Source of the DNA: Desulfuromonas sp. TF
Lineage (GTDB): Bacteria; Desulfobacterota; Desulfuromonadia; Desulfuromonadales; ATBO01
Direction: 5' to 3'
Assembly: GCF_000472285.1 (NCBI RefSeq)
Contig: NZ_KI421415.1
Coordinates: 125,269-174,571 of the forward strand
Length of the DNA: 49,303 bases
The translations under genes and the position numbers were made by a program. Below are positions 33,999 through 43,264 of the stretch, in pieces (positions within the stretch are counted from its first letter, which is position 1; each line of letters begins with the position of its first letter). A model generated the notes under the pieces. It was not told where the DNA came from. It saw only the letters and a list, made by a program, of their open reading frames with translations, and searched no databases.

Positions 33999-34679
33999 TC
34001 AACCGTTTTCTCCCGCCGCCAGGGTACGAACTTTCTCCAGAAGAGCAAGGAACATCTCCCGGTTCATGCGTCCGGTCTGAATGTTGTAGCGGCTGGTGTG
34101 ATAGCTGGCCACTATCCAGGGTCCGCCGGGCGGGCGGTAAGAGGCGCCATGGGCGAAGGGATAGGCGCCGATGCGATCGATGGTGCCCCGGGCACGGAGC
34201 AGACGCAGATAGCTGGTGTAGGCTCCCTGGCCCAGCAGCACCACCACCTTCAAGCGATCAAGACTCTCCAGTTCCCGGGCCAGAAAAGGCCGACAGCGTT
34301 CGAATTCGGCCGTATCCGGCTTATTGTCGGGAGGAAGGCACTTGACGGCGTTGGTGATGTAGAGGTCCCTGAGCGTCAACCCGTCGCCGCGATCGGTCGC
34401 CTCCGCCTGACCGGCAAAACCGGCTTCATGAAGCAGGGGATACATGAAATCGCCAGCCCCGTCCCCAGTGAAAGGCCGCCCGGTGCGGTTGGCTCCATGC
34501 GCTCCGGGAGCGAGCCCGACCAGGCAGATCCGGGCCTGGGGATCTCCGAAACCCGGAACGGGAGCGTTCCAGTAATCGTTTCGCGACAGTCCCCGGCGCG
34601 GCGGCAGGACGGCCATATGGCGAATCAGCCGGGAACACTGGCGGCAACCGGCCAGGCCGGGCAGATCGGCTCCGAGCAT
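33999..34679 (-). CDS. uracil-DNA glycosylase, family 5 (UDGb)
   Basis: The 226-residue protein has the family 5 motif GLAPGAHGANRTGRPFTGD and a final SYHTSRYN motif. Cysteines 12 and 15 with NAVKC and FERC would hold the [4Fe-4S] cluster. UDGb removes uracil and other deaminated bases from DNA. It starts directly after the SRPBCC stop (TAGATG). It belongs to the three-gene block between trpB and trpA. Confidence 0.92.
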   Translation of the reverse strand: MLGADLPGLAGCRQCSRLIRHMAVLPPRRGLSRNDYWNAPVPGFGDPQARICLVGLAPGAHGANRTGRPFTGDGAGDFMYPLLHEAGFAGQAEATDRGDGLTLRDLYITNAVKCLPPDNKPDTAEFERCRPFLARELESLDRLKVVVLLGQGAYTSYLRLLRARGTIDRIGAYPFAHGASYRPPGGPWIVASYHTSRYNIQTGRMNREMFLALLEKVRTLAAGENG

Positions 34680-35189
34680 CTATGACTTCTCCATCTGCTG
34701 CAGGCGAGCCTTCAGGGCGACAAGCACGGCCTCATGGTATCTGGCGAACTCTTCTTTGCCCGTAAAACCGGCCAAAAACGCCTGCGGCCCCTTGATGAAG
34801 CTCTTCAGGCTTATTCGGGTACCATCGGGTGCGGCCTCCAGCACCACCGAAGTTCGGGTCACGCTGCCAAGAATTCCCGGGCGCTCCCAGGTCATTTCCC
34901 TCGCAGGGAGGACCGTCTCGACCGTGGCGGGGTCCTTTTCCGGCCTCCCCTTGAGAACCAGGTCCAGGGTGGCCCCCTTACGCCAGCCGGGAGTTAGACG
35001 GGCCTCCCGCACTCCCGGCCACCATGCCGGCCATTTTTCCACATCGGTCAGCACCGGCCAGATTTCCATCGCCGGCCGGTCGATCGTCAGATCATTCTTC
35101 ACTGCGAAGGTCCGGTCGCTGAACGTCACCAGCAGGAAGCCGATGGCCATGCTCAGAAGACCGGCCATAATGGCGACCTTTTTCAGCAT
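34680..35189 (-). CDS. SRPBCC (START-like) domain protein
   Basis: The 169-residue protein has an N-terminal hydrophobic helix (about 8-22) and a START/polyketide-cyclase-like domain: IDRPAMEIWPVLTDVEKW, then WWPGVREARL. Such domains bind hydrophobic ligands; no specific ligand is evident. GGGAGAAG precedes the ATG. It is 17 bases past the helicase gene. Confidence 0.8.
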   Translation of the reverse strand: MLKKVAIMAGLLSMAIGFLLVTFSDRTFAVKNDLTIDRPAMEIWPVLTDVEKWPAWWPGVREARLTPGWRKGATLDLVLKGRPEKDPATVETVLPAREMTWERPGILGSVTRTSVVLEAAPDGTRISLKSFIKGPQAFLAGFTGKEEFARYHEAVLVALKARLQQMEKS

Positions 35190-35206
35190 TGCTTCTCCCG
35201 GCCGGA

Positions 35207-36499
35207 TCAGTTCTTGGGCGGCCTGCCGCCCGGAGACGAGTTTTTCGGCTTCTGGACGCTTCCCCGGCGGTGGGGACGCCGGTGCCGTATCTTCTCCCCT
35301 CCGGCGACCCTTTCGGGAACGGGGGCTTTCTTGCGGGGAACGGACCGTTTGTAGTCCCAGCAGAAATCCTCATCCTCCGGATAGGCGCTGGGAATCTTGT
35401 GTCCGATGTATTCCTCGATGTCAGGCAGGTGGAAGACCATGTCCTCATCTGCGAAGCTGATCGCCTTGCCCAGCGCGCCGGCCCGTGCGGTGCGGCCGAT
35501 GCGATGCACATAGTCCTCGGGATCCTGGGGGAGGTCGTAGTTGATCACATGGGTGACCGCTTCGACGTGGATGCCCCGGGAGGCCACGTCGGTGGCGACG
35601 AGGAAGGTCAGCTTCCCCTCCTTGAAATCGGACAGAATGCGCATCCGCTTGTTCTGGGGGATATCCCCGGAGATGACGGCGGCCTTGAACTCATTGGCCT
35701 TCAGGCGGTCAGTCAGATGTTCTGCCTCCCTCTTCGTATTGACGAAGACCAGTACCCGCCCGGCGTTCTCCTCCTTCTTCAACAGTCCCAGCAGGAGAGG
35801 AAATTTTTCCCTGCGTCCGGCGTGATAGAGTATCTGTTCCACTCGTTCGGCGGTCACCTGCTGCGGCTCGATCTTGACCCTTTCGGCCAGGTTCATGAAC
35901 TCGTAGGCCAGCTCCATGACTCGGTGCGAGAGGGTGGCGGAGAAGAGCATGGTCTGACGCTTCTCGAAGGGCGGGAGTTTGCGCATAATGTAGCGGAGGT
36001 CCTTGATGAAGCCCATGTCGAACATCCGGTCCGCCTCGTCGATCACCAGGGCTTCGATGCGGTCGAAGGAGAAGACCCGCTGCTTGGCGTAGTCGATCAG
36101 GCGCCCGGGGGTGGCGACGATGATATCCACTCCTTCCCTGAGAGCCTGGCGCTGTTTGTCGTAGTCCATCCCCCCGAAGATGGCCTGGACCTTCAAGGGA
36201 CAATGGGTTCCCAGACCCTTGGCATCCGCAACGATCTGCACCACCAGCTCCCGTGTCGGCGCCATGATCAGGGCCCGCGGGTTGTTGCTGGTCGACCGCC
36301 CGCTTTTGATGAGCCGGGTGAAGAGGGAAACGAGGAAGGCGGCAGTCTTTCCGGTCCCTGTCTGGGCCTGGGCAGCCACATCCTTTCCCTCCAGCGCCAG
36401 GGGAATGGATTCCTCCTGCACGGGGGTTAGGTCAGTGAAGCCGACATCCTCGATCCCCTTGAGGACCTCGGCGGGCAGGTCAAGTTCGGTAAATTTCAT
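35207..36499 (-). CDS. DEAD-box RNA helicase (RhlB/RhlE-like)
   Basis: The 430-residue protein has the Q motif (FTDLTPVQEESIP), motif I AQTGTGKT, DEAD (VIDEADRMFDMGF), SAT (LFSATLS) and motif VI HRIGRTARAG. A basic tail rich in Arg, Pro and Lys follows after residue 370. It remodels RNA, perhaps in ribosome assembly or mRNA decay. GGAAAGGAAATC precedes the ATG. A palindromic repeat lies between it and trpB. Confidence 0.93.
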   Translation of the reverse strand: MKFTELDLPAEVLKGIEDVGFTDLTPVQEESIPLALEGKDVAAQAQTGTGKTAAFLVSLFTRLIKSGRSTSNNPRALIMAPTRELVVQIVADAKGLGTHCPLKVQAIFGGMDYDKQRQALREGVDIIVATPGRLIDYAKQRVFSFDRIEALVIDEADRMFDMGFIKDLRYIMRKLPPFEKRQTMLFSATLSHRVMELAYEFMNLAERVKIEPQQVTAERVEQILYHAGRREKFPLLLGLLKKEENAGRVLVFVNTKREAEHLTDRLKANEFKAAVISGDIPQNKRMRILSDFKEGKLTFLVATDVASRGIHVEAVTHVINYDLPQDPEDYVHRIGRTARAGALGKAISFADEDMVFHLPDIEEYIGHKIPSAYPEDEDFCWDYKRSVPRKKAPVPERVAGGEKIRHRRPHRRGSVQKPKNSSPGGRPPKN

Positions 36500-36571
36500 G
36501 ATTTCCTTTCCAGAACAGGTTTCAGATTAAGTACAAGCTGATACCTGATGTTAATGGTTCCAGGGCGGATC

Positions 36572-36672
36572 AAAAGTGTCCGGATGCAAGGCGTCCGTCC
36601 GGCCGGCGAGTGAGGCGTACCCGGAGGGTACGTCGCAGGGAGGCGGACGGACGGCAACGCAGCAGGCGGGCG
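36572..36672. repeat. palindromic intergenic repeat (REP-like) between trpB and the helicase
   Basis: CGTCCGTCCG (36592-36601) pairs perfectly with CGGACGGACG (36644-36653), and an inner stem CGTACCC/GGGTACG (36616-36632) has a three-base loop. The flanks CAAGGCG and GCAACGCAGC recur, in opposite orientation, in the element at 48454-48616. Confidence 0.75.
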
Positions 36673-36686
36673 CTATTCATCCACCC

Positions 36687-37880
36687 CTAGAGTTCGACGC
36701 CCATGGCTTCGGCGACCGTATGGATGTCCTTGTCCCCCCGGCCGGAGAGACAGACGGCGATCACCGTCTCCCTGGGGAGGGTGGGAGCGAGCTTCATGAC
36801 CTGTGCCACGGCGTGGGCGCTCTCCAGGGCGGGAATGATCCCTTCCATTTCTGTCAGGGCCTTGAAGGCCTGCAGGGCCTCGTCATCGGTAATCGAGACG
36901 TACTCGGCCCGGCCGAGTTCGTGCAGATGGGCGTGTTCGGGGCCGACCCCCGGATAGTCGAGGCCGGCGGAGATGGAGTGGGCGTGCTCGATCTGCCCCT
37001 GATCATCCTGCAGCAGGTAGGTCTTGTTGCCGTGCAGCACCCCGACCCGTCCCGCCCCGATGGAGGCGGCATGTTTTCCCGTCCCCACGCCGAGGCCGGC
37101 GGCCTCCACCCCGAGCAGGCGCACCCCTTGGTCGTCTATGAAAGGATAGAACATCCCCATGGCGTTGGAGCCGCCGCCTATGCAGGCCACCGCCACATCG
37201 GGCAGGCGGCCCTCGGCGGCCAGGATCTGCTCGCGGGTCTCGCGGCCGATCACCGCCTGGAAATCCCTCACCATCCGGGGATACGGATGCGGACCGGCCA
37301 CGGTGCCGATGACGTAGAAGGTGTCGCGCACATGGGTCACCCAGTGGCGCAGGGCATCGTTCATGGCGTCCTTGAGCGTGGCGGTCCCGCTGGTGACGCC
37401 ATGGACTTTCGCCCCCAGCAGCTTCATGCGGAAAACGTTGAGAGACTGGCGGCGGATATCCTCCGTCCCCATGAAGATTTCGCACTCCAGGCCGAATAGA
37501 GCCGCCACAGTGGCTGTCGCCACCCCGTGCTGGCCGGCCCCGGTCTCGGCGATGACTTTTTTCTTCCCCATGCGGCGCGCCAGCAGCACCTGCCCGACGG
37601 TGTTGTTGACCTTGTGCGCCCCGGTGTGATTGAGATCCTCCCGCTTGAGATATATCCTGGCGCCGCCCAGATGCTCGGTGAGACGGCGGGCAAAATAAAG
37701 GGGGCTGGGGCGCCCCACATAGTCCTTGAGATAGTAGTCGACCTCCGCCTGAAAGGAGGGATCGGCCTGCGCCTCGCGATAAGCCTCCTCCAGCTCCAGC
37801 AGGGCCGGCATCAGCGTCTCGGCGACATAGCGGCCGCCGAACTGGCCAAAATGGCCTTTATCGTCGGGAAAATTGTACAT
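36687..37880 (-). CDS. trpB: tryptophan synthase beta chain
   Basis: The 397-residue PLP enzyme has the lysine loop HTGAHKVNN and the phosphate-binding GGGSNAMG. It joins indole to serine. Start and length fit TrpB1. The upstream spacer holds opposed heptad arrays, like those before trpD, trpG and after trpG. Confidence 0.97.
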   Translation of the reverse strand: MYNFPDDKGHFGQFGGRYVAETLMPALLELEEAYREAQADPSFQAEVDYYLKDYVGRPSPLYFARRLTEHLGGARIYLKREDLNHTGAHKVNNTVGQVLLARRMGKKKVIAETGAGQHGVATATVAALFGLECEIFMGTEDIRRQSLNVFRMKLLGAKVHGVTSGTATLKDAMNDALRHWVTHVRDTFYVIGTVAGPHPYPRMVRDFQAVIGRETREQILAAEGRLPDVAVACIGGGSNAMGMFYPFIDDQGVRLLGVEAAGLGVGTGKHAASIGAGRVGVLHGNKTYLLQDDQGQIEHAHSISAGLDYPGVGPEHAHLHELGRAEYVSITDDEALQAFKALTEMEGIIPALESAHAVAQVMKLAPTLPRETVIAVCLSGRGDKDIHTVAEAMGVEL

Positions 37881-37901
37881 CGATTATCTCCGTATGGAAC
37901 A

Positions 37902-37997
37902 AGTGATCAGTGATCAGTAATTAGTGATTGGCAAAGGCATTGCTGCAAGAAGGTTTTTGTTTTTCCACGAATCACCAGTCACGAATCACCGGTCACC
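37902..37997. repeat. opposed heptad arrays in the trpB-trpF spacer
   Basis: Left: agtgatc twice, agtaatt, agtgatt (37902-37929). Right: cacgaat, caccagt, cacgaat, caccggt (37966-37993) plus cacc. The two arms are roughly complementary. The right arm runs into trpF and encodes its last residues (VTGDS). Confidence 0.8.
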
Positions 37998-38602
37998 GCC
38001 TTTGCGTTTCTGATGAACGCCTCGACTTTTTTCGGGTCCTTGCGTCCCGGGAAAGCCTCCACTCCGCTGGAAACGTCGACTCCGTATGGACGCACCGAGC
38101 GCACCGCCTCGGCCACGTTGTCCGGATTCAGCCCTCCGGCCAGAATGATGCGACGCGTCTCGGCCGCCCGGGCCGCCAGCTCCCAGTTGAAGACATGCCC
38201 GGTGCCGCCGTAGATGCCGGAGACCCAGGCGTCGAGCAGCAGGGCTGAAACGGCGTAATCGGCCAGAGGGACCAGACTGGACGCATCCTTGACCCGCAGG
38301 GCTTTGACCACCCGATGGGGAGGGAGAAGGCAGTCTTGAGGAGTCTCGTCGCCATGCAGCTGAAGCGCATCGAGGGCACAGAATTCGGCGATTTCCCGGA
38401 CGCGCTGCGGCTCCTCATTGACGAACAGTCCCACAGCGGTCACAAAAGGCGGGAGTTCGGCAATGATTCCTCTCGCCTGCTCGGGGGATATGCAGCGAGG
38501 ACTTTTGTCGAAGAAAACGAACCCCAGCGCGTCCGCCCCGCAGTCGGCGGCATGCACAGCGTCGTCGATATTTGTTATGCCGCAGATCTTGACTTTAACC
38601 AT
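37979..38602 (-). CDS. trpF: phosphoribosylanthranilate isomerase
   Basis: The 207-residue TIM barrel begins VKVKICGITN and has LDAWVSGIYGGTGHVFNW near the phosphate site and GGLNPDNV later. It isomerises phosphoribosylanthranilate. The ATG at 38600-38602 is 10 bases past trpC. Its last codons lie in a heptad repeat, so the C-terminus may have been altered by repeat growth. Confidence 0.95.
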   Translation of the reverse strand: MVKVKICGITNIDDAVHAADCGADALGFVFFDKSPRCISPEQARGIIAELPPFVTAVGLFVNEEPQRVREIAEFCALDALQLHGDETPQDCLLPPHRVVKALRVKDASSLVPLADYAVSALLLDAWVSGIYGGTGHVFNWELAARAAETRRIILAGGLNPDNVAEAVRSVRPYGVDVSSGVEAFPGRKDPKKVEAFIRNAKAVTGDS

Positions 38603-38612
38603 AAAAAAGTCT

Positions 38613-39404
38613 CTACAACTCTCCCAACAGTTCACGCAGTTTCGCTCCGATGTTGGCCTCCCGCATCAGGCTCTCGCCGACGAGAAAGGCCCTGGCGCCG
38701 CCCCGTTGCAGCCTGACCACGTCGGCCCGGCAGTGGATGCCGCTTTCGCCGACGATCAGGCGGTTGCCGGGGACGTGTTTCGCGAGCCGCTCGGTCGTGG
38801 ACAAATCGGTGACGAAAGTGCGGAGGTCGCGGTTGTTTATGCCGACCAGCTCGCAGTTGACTTGCAGCGCCGTCTCCAGTTCCTGTTCGTCGTGGACTTC
38901 GAGGAGCACGTCGAGACCAAGCTCCCGGGCCAGAGCTGTAAAATCCCTCAATTGCACCAGGTCGAGCATGGCGGCGATGAGGAGAACGGCATCGGCTCCC
39001 GCCGCACGCGCCTCGTAGAGCTGGTAGGGATCGCAGACAAAGTCCTTGCGCAGAAGAGGAAGCTTGACGTGTCTGCGGATCTCCGTCAGATACTCCAGAC
39101 GGCCCATGAAGAAACGCTCATCCGTCAGGACGGAGAGGCAGGCGGCACCGTTGGCCTCATAGATTTCAGCGATGGCAACGGGGTCGAAGTCGGGGCGGAT
39201 CACCCCTTTCGAGGGGGAGCCTTTCTTCACCTCGGCGATTACCGGGGTCCGGCCCTCTCCCTCCACCGCGTGCAGCGCCTGAACGAAGCCGCGGGGTCGG
39301 TCCTCGAGTTCGGTCAGGCGGGCACGCAGTTCCTGCTCGGGGCTGCGGAATTTTGCCGCAGCGACCTCCTGGCGTTTATGGTCGATAATTTTGTCGAGAA
39401 TCAT
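38613..39404 (-). CDS. trpC: indole-3-glycerol phosphate synthase
   Basis: The 263-residue TIM barrel has the catalytic lysine segment VIAEVKKGSPSKG, then LRKDFVCDPYQLYEARAAGADA and VGINNRDL. It closes the indole ring. It is a separate protein from TrpF, as usual outside enterobacteria. Confidence 0.97.
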   Translation of the reverse strand: MILDKIIDHKRQEVAAAKFRSPEQELRARLTELEDRPRGFVQALHAVEGEGRTPVIAEVKKGSPSKGVIRPDFDPVAIAEIYEANGAACLSVLTDERFFMGRLEYLTEIRRHVKLPLLRKDFVCDPYQLYEARAAGADAVLLIAAMLDLVQLRDFTALARELGLDVLLEVHDEQELETALQVNCELVGINNRDLRTFVTDLSTTERLAKHVPGNRLIVGESGIHCRADVVRLQRGGARAFLVGESLMREANIGAKLRELLGEL

Positions 39405-39418
39405 GGGTCAATTCCGCG

Positions 39419-39473
39419 AGGCGTGAGGGGTGAGGCACAAAATCGATTTTCTCGCTCCTCACACCTCACGCCT
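39419..39473. repeat. inverted heptad repeat in the trpC-trpD spacer
   Basis: The 17-base arm at 39419-39435 (aggcgtgaggggtgagg) pairs with 39457-39473 with one mismatch. The loop contains the palindrome aaaatcgatttt. Further heptads (cctcacg, cctcacc) follow to 39478. Confidence 0.85.
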
Positions 39474-39486
39474 CACCTCAATGTTT

Positions 39487-40536
39487 TTATTCGTTCGTCA
39501 GTCGCACCAGACCGTCCAGCTTCTCCTGCGCCCGACCCGAGTCGATCGCTTCGGCGGCGGCGGCGATTCCCGCCTGCACCTCATCGACTACGTCGGCCGC
39601 AACGAGGGCGAAAGCTGTGTTGAGCAGAACCACGTCCCGCTTTGGGCCTTTCTTTCCTGCGAGGACATCCCGGACAATAACCGCATTCTCGCCGGCATCG
39701 CCCCCCTGCAGGTCGGCCAGAGTACAGCGGGTCAGATCGAAATCCTCGGGCTCAACCGTGTAGAGACTTACCTTGCCGTCCCTGATCTCTCCGACGCGGG
39801 TCGGAGCGCTCAAGGTCACCTCGTCCATGCCGTCCATGCCGTAGACCACGAAGCCCCGTTTGCAGCCGAGCCGAATCAGCACCGAAGCGAGAGTTTCCAC
39901 CAGCTCCTCCCGGTATACTCCCAGGACCTGCCGGTCGGCCCCGGCGGGATTGGTCAGCGGTCCGAGAATGTTGAAGATGGTGCGGATGCCGATCTCCCGG
40001 CGGGGTCCGATGGCGTGCTTCATGGCTCCGTGCAGGGCCGGGGCGAAGAGGAAACCGATCCCCACCTCCCGGATGAACTCCCCCACAGCCTCCGGCGTCA
40101 CATCGAGATTCACGCCCAGCTTTTCCAGGACATCGGCGCTGCCGCAGGCCGAGGAGATGCTGCGGTTTCCGTGCTTGGCCACCTTGATGCCGCACGCGGC
40201 CACGATGAAGGCGACGGTGGTGGATATGTTGAAGCTGCGGGTGCCGCTGCCGCCGGTGCCGCAGGTATCGAGGATGGTCTCCCGGTCGAGGTTGATATCC
40301 TCGCGGTCGATATCGAGGACGGGGCCGACCCTGATCGGGGTGGCCCGGTCGCGCATCACGCGGGCGGCGCCGGCAATCTCGGCCACCGTCTCCCCCTTCA
40401 TGCGCAACGCGGCAATGAAGGCGCCGATCTGCGCCGGAGTCGCCTCTCCTCCCATGATCTGGTTCATCACCTCGATCATCTCGGCTTCGGAAAGGTCCTG
40501 CCGCTCCACAACTTTTGCGATCGCTTTTTTGATCAT
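39487..40536 (-). CDS. trpD: anthranilate phosphoribosyltransferase
   Basis: The 349-residue protein has the PRPP loop [17 protein letters not shown] and the Mg-binding/active-site segment [18 protein letters not shown]. It joins anthranilate to PRPP. It is not fused to TrpG. Length is typical. Confidence 0.97.
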   Translation of the reverse strand: MIKKAIAKVVERQDLSEAEMIEVMNQIMGGEATPAQIGAFIAALRMKGETVAEIAGAARVMRDRATPIRVGPVLDIDREDINLDRETILDTCGTGGSGTRSFNISTTVAFIVAACGIKVAKHGNRSISSACGSADVLEKLGVNLDVTPEAVGEFIREVGIGFLFAPALHGAMKHAIGPRREIGIRTIFNILGPLTNPAGADRQVLGVYREELVETLASVLIRLGCKRGFVVYGMDGMDEVTLSAPTRVGEIRDGKVSLYTVEPEDFDLTRCTLADLQGGDAGENAVIVRDVLAGKKGPKRDVVLLNTAFALVAADVVDEVQAGIAAAAEAIDSGRAQEKLDGLVRLTNE

Positions 40537-40550
40537 AAAGGCCGTCCTTT

Positions 40551-40615
40551 GTCAGTTGTCATTTGTCATCTGTTTAAGAACCGAAACCAATGACAAGTGA
40601 CCAATGACCAATGAC
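40551..40615. repeat. opposed heptad arrays in the trpD-trpG spacer
   Basis: Left: gtcagtt, gtcattt, gtcatct (40551-40571). Right: caatgac, aagtgac, caatgac, caatgac (40588-40615). The right arm read in reverse matches the left. Confidence 0.8.
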
Positions 40616-40629
40616 TCTCGACGTGGCCA

Positions 40630-41196
40630 TCAGGACACGTCGAGAAAATTCTTCAACAGCTTTTTCCCCTCCACCGAGAGGATCGACTCGGGGTGAAACT
40701 GCACTCCCCAGAGGGGAAGTTCGACGTGCTCCATGCCCATGATCTCCTGCTCCTTGGTCCAGGCGGTGATCTTCAGGCACTCCGGCAGGGATTCCAGCTC
40801 GACGATCAGCGAGTGGTACCGCGTGGCGTCGAAGGGGTTGGAGAGGTCCTTGAAAAGGCCTCGGCCATCATGATGGATGGGGCTGGTCTTACCGTGCATG
40901 AGGGAGGCGGCGCGAACCACCCGTCCCCCGAAGGCGTGGCCGATGGACTGGTGCCCGAGGCAGACACCCAGAATCGGCATCTTGCCGGCCAGTTCCCGGA
41001 TCGCCGCAACCGAGATCCCCGCCTCGACGGGAGAACACGGTCCTGGGGAAATCACCAGCCGCCGCGGCTTTTTCCGCTGGATTTCGTCAACGGTGATCTT
41101 GTCGTTGCGGAAGACTTCCACCTCCTCGCCCAGTTCCTGAAAATACTGGACCAGGTTGTAGGTGAAGGAGTCGTAATTATCGATCATCAAAAGCAT
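40630..41196 (-). CDS. trpG: anthranilate synthase glutamine amidotransferase subunit
   Basis: The 188-residue class I amidotransferase has [13 protein letters not shown], the nucleophile in [10 protein letters not shown] and the catalytic histidine in GVQFHPES. It supplies ammonia to TrpE. GAGG precedes the ATG at 41194-41196. It may also serve folate synthesis, as TrpG/PabA proteins sometimes do. Confidence 0.96.
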   Translation of the reverse strand: MLLMIDNYDSFTYNLVQYFQELGEEVEVFRNDKITVDEIQRKKPRRLVISPGPCSPVEAGISVAAIRELAGKMPILGVCLGHQSIGHAFGGRVVRAASLMHGKTSPIHHDGRGLFKDLSNPFDATRYHSLIVELESLPECLKITAWTKEQEIMGMEHVELPLWGVQFHPESILSVEGKKLLKNFLDVS

Positions 41197-41213
41197 AGGA
41201 AAACCTCGAAAGG

Positions 41214-41277
41214 CCGTGAACGGTGAACCGTGAACCGGAAAAGCTGAGCCACGGATCACGGATCACGGATCACGAAT
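41214..41277. repeat. opposed heptad arrays in the trpG-trpE spacer
   Basis: Left: ccgtgaa, cggtgaa, ccgtgaa (41214-41234). Right: cacggat three times and cacgaat (41250-41277), touching the trpE stop codon. Confidence 0.85.
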
Positions 41278-42758
41278 TAATCCAACCCTTGCTGCGCCAA
41301 TTCAATCGCCTTCATCACACCCCGGGCCTTGTTCAGCGTTTCGTCATATTCGGTCTCAGGGACGGAGTCCGCGACGATTCCGGCACCGGCCTGAAGATGG
41401 ATTCGGTCCCCCTGAACCACGAGCGTGCGGATGGCGATGGCCAGATCCATGTTGCCGGAGAAGGAAAGATAGCCGACCGCTCCGCCATAAATCTCGCGCC
41501 GGCAGGGTTCCAGCTCGTCGATGATCTCCATGGCACGGATTTTGGGAGCTCCCGACAGGGTCCCCGCAGGGAATGTGGCGCGGAAAACGTCGAAGGCGTC
41601 GCGCCCGGGCTCCAGCTGGCCCCGCACATTGGAGACGATGTGCATGACATGGGAGTAGCGCTCGATCACCATCAGTTCGGAGACCTCAATGCTTCCGGTG
41701 CGGCAGACCCGCCCCAGGTCGTTGCGTCCCAGGTCTACGAGCATGATATGCTCGGCGCACTCTTTCGGATCGGCCAGCAGATCCTCCACCAGTCGAGCGT
41801 CCTCGGCGGCATCGGAACCTCGTGGGCGAGTGCCGGCGATGGGGCGCACCTCCACCTGGTCTCCTTCCTTGCGTACCAGCACCTCGGGGGAGGAGCCGAT
41901 GACCAGGGTTTCGCCGAAACGCAGGAAGAACATATAGGGGGAGGGGTTGATGGTACGCAGGGCCCGGTAGATATCGAAGGGGTCGGAGGCAAGTGGAGCG
42001 GAGAACCTCTGCGAAAGAACCACCTGGATCACATCGCCGGCGCGCACGTATTCCTTGCACTGCTCCACGGCCCGTTTGAAGGCATCCGGGGTGAAATTCG
42101 GGGTCAATTCCACCGCAGGGGAGAGCGCGGCTTGCTGCTTGCGGACGGGCAGCGGAGTCCGCAGCTGCTCGATCAGGGCATCGATCCCGGCGAGGCCCCG
42201 GCGGTAAGCGGAGGCGGGATCTTCTCCGGGCGGCAGGTGGACGTTGCAGAGCACCTTGATCTTCTGCCGCACGTTGTCGAAGATCAGCAACGTTTCGGTA
42301 AGGAGAAAACAGGCATCGAAGGTCCCTATATCCTGTTTTCCGGAATCGGGAAGGTCTTCGACGAAACGGACCATATCGTAGCCGAGATACCCGACGGCGC
42401 CGCCGAAAAAACGGGGCAGGCTCTCGATCTGCACCGGCCGGTAGGGAGCCATGAACGACTTGAGTTCATCCAGGGGATCGGAACTTTCCCCCTCGCGCAA
42501 CAAACGGCCGTTCTCAAGGATTTCGAAGCGCCGTCCGCGGCAGCGGAAGACCTTCCCCGGACCGCTGCCCAGAAAGGAGTAGCGGGCCCATTTCTCACCA
42601 CCTTCAATGCTCTCGAGAAGAAAAGAGGTCCGGCCGTCGTCGATCTTTCTGAAGGCGGAAACCGGAGTTTCCATATCGGCCATGATCTCCCGGTAGACGG
42701 GTATGAGATTGCCTTCTTCGGCGTGAGCGAGGAATTCTTCGAGGGTGGGGGAATACAT
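41277..42758 (-). CDS. trpE: anthranilate synthase component I
   Basis: The 493-residue chorismate-binding enzyme has PSPYMFFLRFGETLVIGSSP in two adjoining parts, then RPIAGTRPRG and AGAGIVADSVPE. It makes anthranilate from chorismate with TrpG. The ATG at 42756-42758 has GGAG five bases upstream and is the first gene of the trp operon; a longer in-frame start has no ribosome site and overlaps the promoter. Confidence 0.97.
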   Translation of the reverse strand: MYSPTLEEFLAHAEEGNLIPVYREIMADMETPVSAFRKIDDGRTSFLLESIEGGEKWARYSFLGSGPGKVFRCRGRRFEILENGRLLREGESSDPLDELKSFMAPYRPVQIESLPRFFGGAVGYLGYDMVRFVEDLPDSGKQDIGTFDACFLLTETLLIFDNVRQKIKVLCNVHLPPGEDPASAYRRGLAGIDALIEQLRTPLPVRKQQAALSPAVELTPNFTPDAFKRAVEQCKEYVRAGDVIQVVLSQRFSAPLASDPFDIYRALRTINPSPYMFFLRFGETLVIGSSPEVLVRKEGDQVEVRPIAGTRPRGSDAAEDARLVEDLLADPKECAEHIMLVDLGRNDLGRVCRTGSIEVSELMVIERYSHVMHIVSNVRGQLEPGRDAFDVFRATFPAGTLSGAPKIRAMEIIDELEPCRREIYGGAVGYLSFSGNMDLAIAIRTLVVQGDRIHLQAGAGIVADSVPETEYDETLNKARGVMKAIELAQQGLD

Positions 42759-42784
42759 GAAGTCTCCGGTGCTTGAAATGGGGC

Positions 42785-42814
42785 ACAATAGCACGGAAAG
42801 CGCGGAATCGTCAA
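42785..42814 (-). promoter_or_regulatory. sigma70 promoter of the trp operon
   Basis: TTGACG (42809-42814) and TATTGT (42785-42790) are separated by 18 bases on the minus strand. The start would lie about 20 bases before trpE, leaving no room for a leader-peptide attenuator, so control is probably at initiation. Confidence 0.7.
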
Positions 42815-42849
42815 GAATTGGGGCGGCAGAGGGAAAGAAGCGTGGGACC

Positions 42850-43170
42850 TTACAAATCGTTCAACAGCCGATAGATTTTCTGTTCCAGTTCCCAGACCCC
42901 CGCCGCCCGGTCTTCCTCCCCCTGCTCATCGAGCAGAAGCCGGGCTCGGTCAAGCTGAGAGTGGGCCTTGAGGAGCACGGGAGTAAGTTGGGATTCCAGA
43001 CGGATGCGGGGGATCTCCCCAACCGAATCCTGCAAATCCTTCAGCTCCAGGGTGGCTTTGCCGATCATCCTCAACTCCGCCATGTCCTCGGAAGCGGCCA
43101 CATCCTTCATTTCTTCATAATACGCCTGGATCTCGTTTACCAATTGCCGGTAACGATCTGAAATACTCAT
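42850..43170 (-). CDS. small helical protein of unknown function
   Basis: The 106-residue protein is rich in Glu, Leu and Arg and looks fully helical, probably coiled coil (MSISDRYRQLVNEIQAYYEE at the start, ending WELEQKIYRLLNDL). No signal or metal site is visible. The ATG at 43168-43170 follows AAAGAGAG. It is not part of a family I recognise. It lies upstream of trpE and downstream of the Smr gene. Confidence 0.7.
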   Translation of the reverse strand: MSISDRYRQLVNEIQAYYEEMKDVAASEDMAELRMIGKATLELKDLQDSVGEIPRIRLESQLTPVLLKAHSQLDRARLLLDEQGEEDRAAGVWELEQKIYRLLNDL

Positions 43171-43264
43171 GGGATGTTCTCTCTTTGTCAGTGATTCGAA
43201 AGACGGTCTTTTCAAAGGGTATCATCCTAGTCAAAAGTTGCGGCAAAGACAATGGAGAAACCTC

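Noticed and set aside
37902-41277. CRISPR array in the trp spacers
   Set aside because: The units are 7 bases, have no spacers between them, and point in opposite directions on the two sides of each gap.
42759-42849. trp leader-peptide attenuator
   Set aside because: The promoter lies so close to trpE that the leader would be only about 20 bases.
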